Shown in pieces: positions 21,391 through 21,819 of a stretch of DNA of 21,819 nt (positions are counted from its first letter, which is position 1; every line of letters starts with the position of its first letter). A program made the translations under genes and the position numbers. The DNA comes from Natronomonas sp. (GTDB lineage: Archaea > Halobacteriota > Halobacteria > Halobacteriales > Haloarculaceae). The DNA lies in assembly GCA_007135435.1 (NCBI GenBank), contig SLIW01000264.1, forward strand, positions 1 to 21,819. Reading direction: 5' to 3'. Under the pieces are notes generated by a model. It was not told the origin of the DNA, ran no database searches, and worked only from the letters and a program-made list of their open reading frames with translations.

Positions 21391-21819
21391 ATGTCCGCCG
21401 CCGGCCACCGCGAGGACGACGAGGGCGACGGGGACGACAACGTCCCCGACGTCGACCCACGGCGAGCCGCGGCGACGCTCCGCGACGCCGGCTTCGTCCG
21501 CCTCGTCGCGACCGCCGACGGCGACGCGCTCGCCGCGGTCGGGCTGCTCGCCCGGGCGCTCCGGCGCCTGGACGTGCCGTGCCAGGGGAGCCTCGCGGCA
21601 GTCCCGACGCCGCCGACGACTGACGCCGACTGCACCGTCGCCGTCGGCCACCCGACCGGGGACGTGGCGATCCACACGGCGCCGCTGTCGACGACCGCCG
21701 CGGCCGTCGCGGACGCGGTCCTCGCTGGCGACGCAGGCGGCGATGCAGACGCAGGCGGCGACGCAGACGCAGGCGGCGACATCGACGCCGACACCGATAC
21801 CGATACCGAAGCCGACACC
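21391..21819 (+). CDS. RecJ-like DHH-family protein, 3' end cut by window edge
   Basis: 143 codons are visible, open to the right edge. After an acidic start (HREDDEGDGDDNVPDVD), the sequence RAAATLRDAGFVRLVATADGDALAAVGLLARALRRLDVP matches the opening of the haloarchaeal RecJ-like exonuclease encoded after rps15 (the DGDALAA segment corresponds to the DHH-domain nucleotide-binding start). PTPPTTDADCTVAVGH continues the fold. The DHH and DHHA1 catalytic motifs lie beyond the window. From about residue 114 an acidic repeat (DAGGDA x 3, then Asp/Thr runs) interrupts the expected domain. The assignment rests on the N-terminal match and the position after rps15. Confidence 0.75.
   Translation, partial: MSAAGHREDDEGDGDDNVPDVDPRRAAATLRDAGFVRLVATADGDALAAVGLLARALRRLDVPCQGSLAAVPTPPTTDADCTVAVGHPTGDVAIHTAPLSTTAAAVADAVLAGDAGGDADAGGDADAGGDIDADTDTDTEADT
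21730..21783 (+). repeat. 18-bp in-frame repeat, three copies
   Basis: Units at 21730-21747, 21748-21765 and 21766-21783 encode DAGGDA, DAGGDA and DAGGDI. Shorter 6-base GATACC/GACACC repeats follow to the window edge. Confidence 0.93.

Overview
The window comes from a halophilic archaeon of class Halobacteria. Reasons: very GC-rich DNA, acidic proteins, archaeal TATA boxes placed 25-30 bases before start codons with little leader (leaderless mRNAs), archaeal ribosomal protein S15 and RNase P component 4, a haloarchaeal-type 7S (SRP) RNA, and a bacterioruberin carotenoid cluster with a Bat-type regulator. I cannot name the genus from sequence alone.

Layout. 1-3.2 kb: 3' part of a DUF547 gene cut by the window edge, a small CoA-binding protein, a haloarchaeal coiled-coil protein (DUF5798-like, minus strand) and an acidic four-helix membrane protein. 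3.3-3.65 kb: SRP RNA on the minus strand. 3.87-7.2 kb: crtD-lyeJ-cruF, the C50 bacterioruberin pathway (desaturation, C5 elongation with hydration, final hydration). 7.3-9.0 kb: a Bat-like regulator with a complete LOV flavin-photosensor motif set, a GAF region carrying a Gly-X-Asp minisatellite, and a C-terminal helix-turn-helix. 9.5-10.8 kb: a CTAG-centred dyad resembling the Bat upstream activator site, a small membrane protein and crtB (phytoene synthase). The first committed carotenoid enzyme, the C50 tailoring enzymes and a probable light/redox regulator thus sit together.

10.9-13.0 kb (minus strand): a VapBC toxin-antitoxin pair with four exactly phased 19-bp-spaced boxes in its promoter, then yhbY-mscS coupled by an ATGA overlap. 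13.05-19.0 kb is an accessory block, visibly less GC-rich in places and rich in tandem repeats: a Tat-exported cupredoxin, a Tat lipoprotein, a small Cys/His protein, a cytochrome P450 and a cupin. It lies between yhbY and rnp4, which as I recall are often neighbours in haloarchaea, so it may be an insertion. 19.0-21.8 kb: rnp4 (minus strand), a divergent NarK-like transporter, rps15 and the 5' part of a RecJ-like gene cut by the right edge.

Repeats recur through the window: in-frame minisatellites in the regulator, MscS and the RecJ-like protein, and non-coding arrays of 24, 22, 19, 14 and 6 bp. No transposase, integrase, tRNA, rRNA or CRISPR array was recognised.
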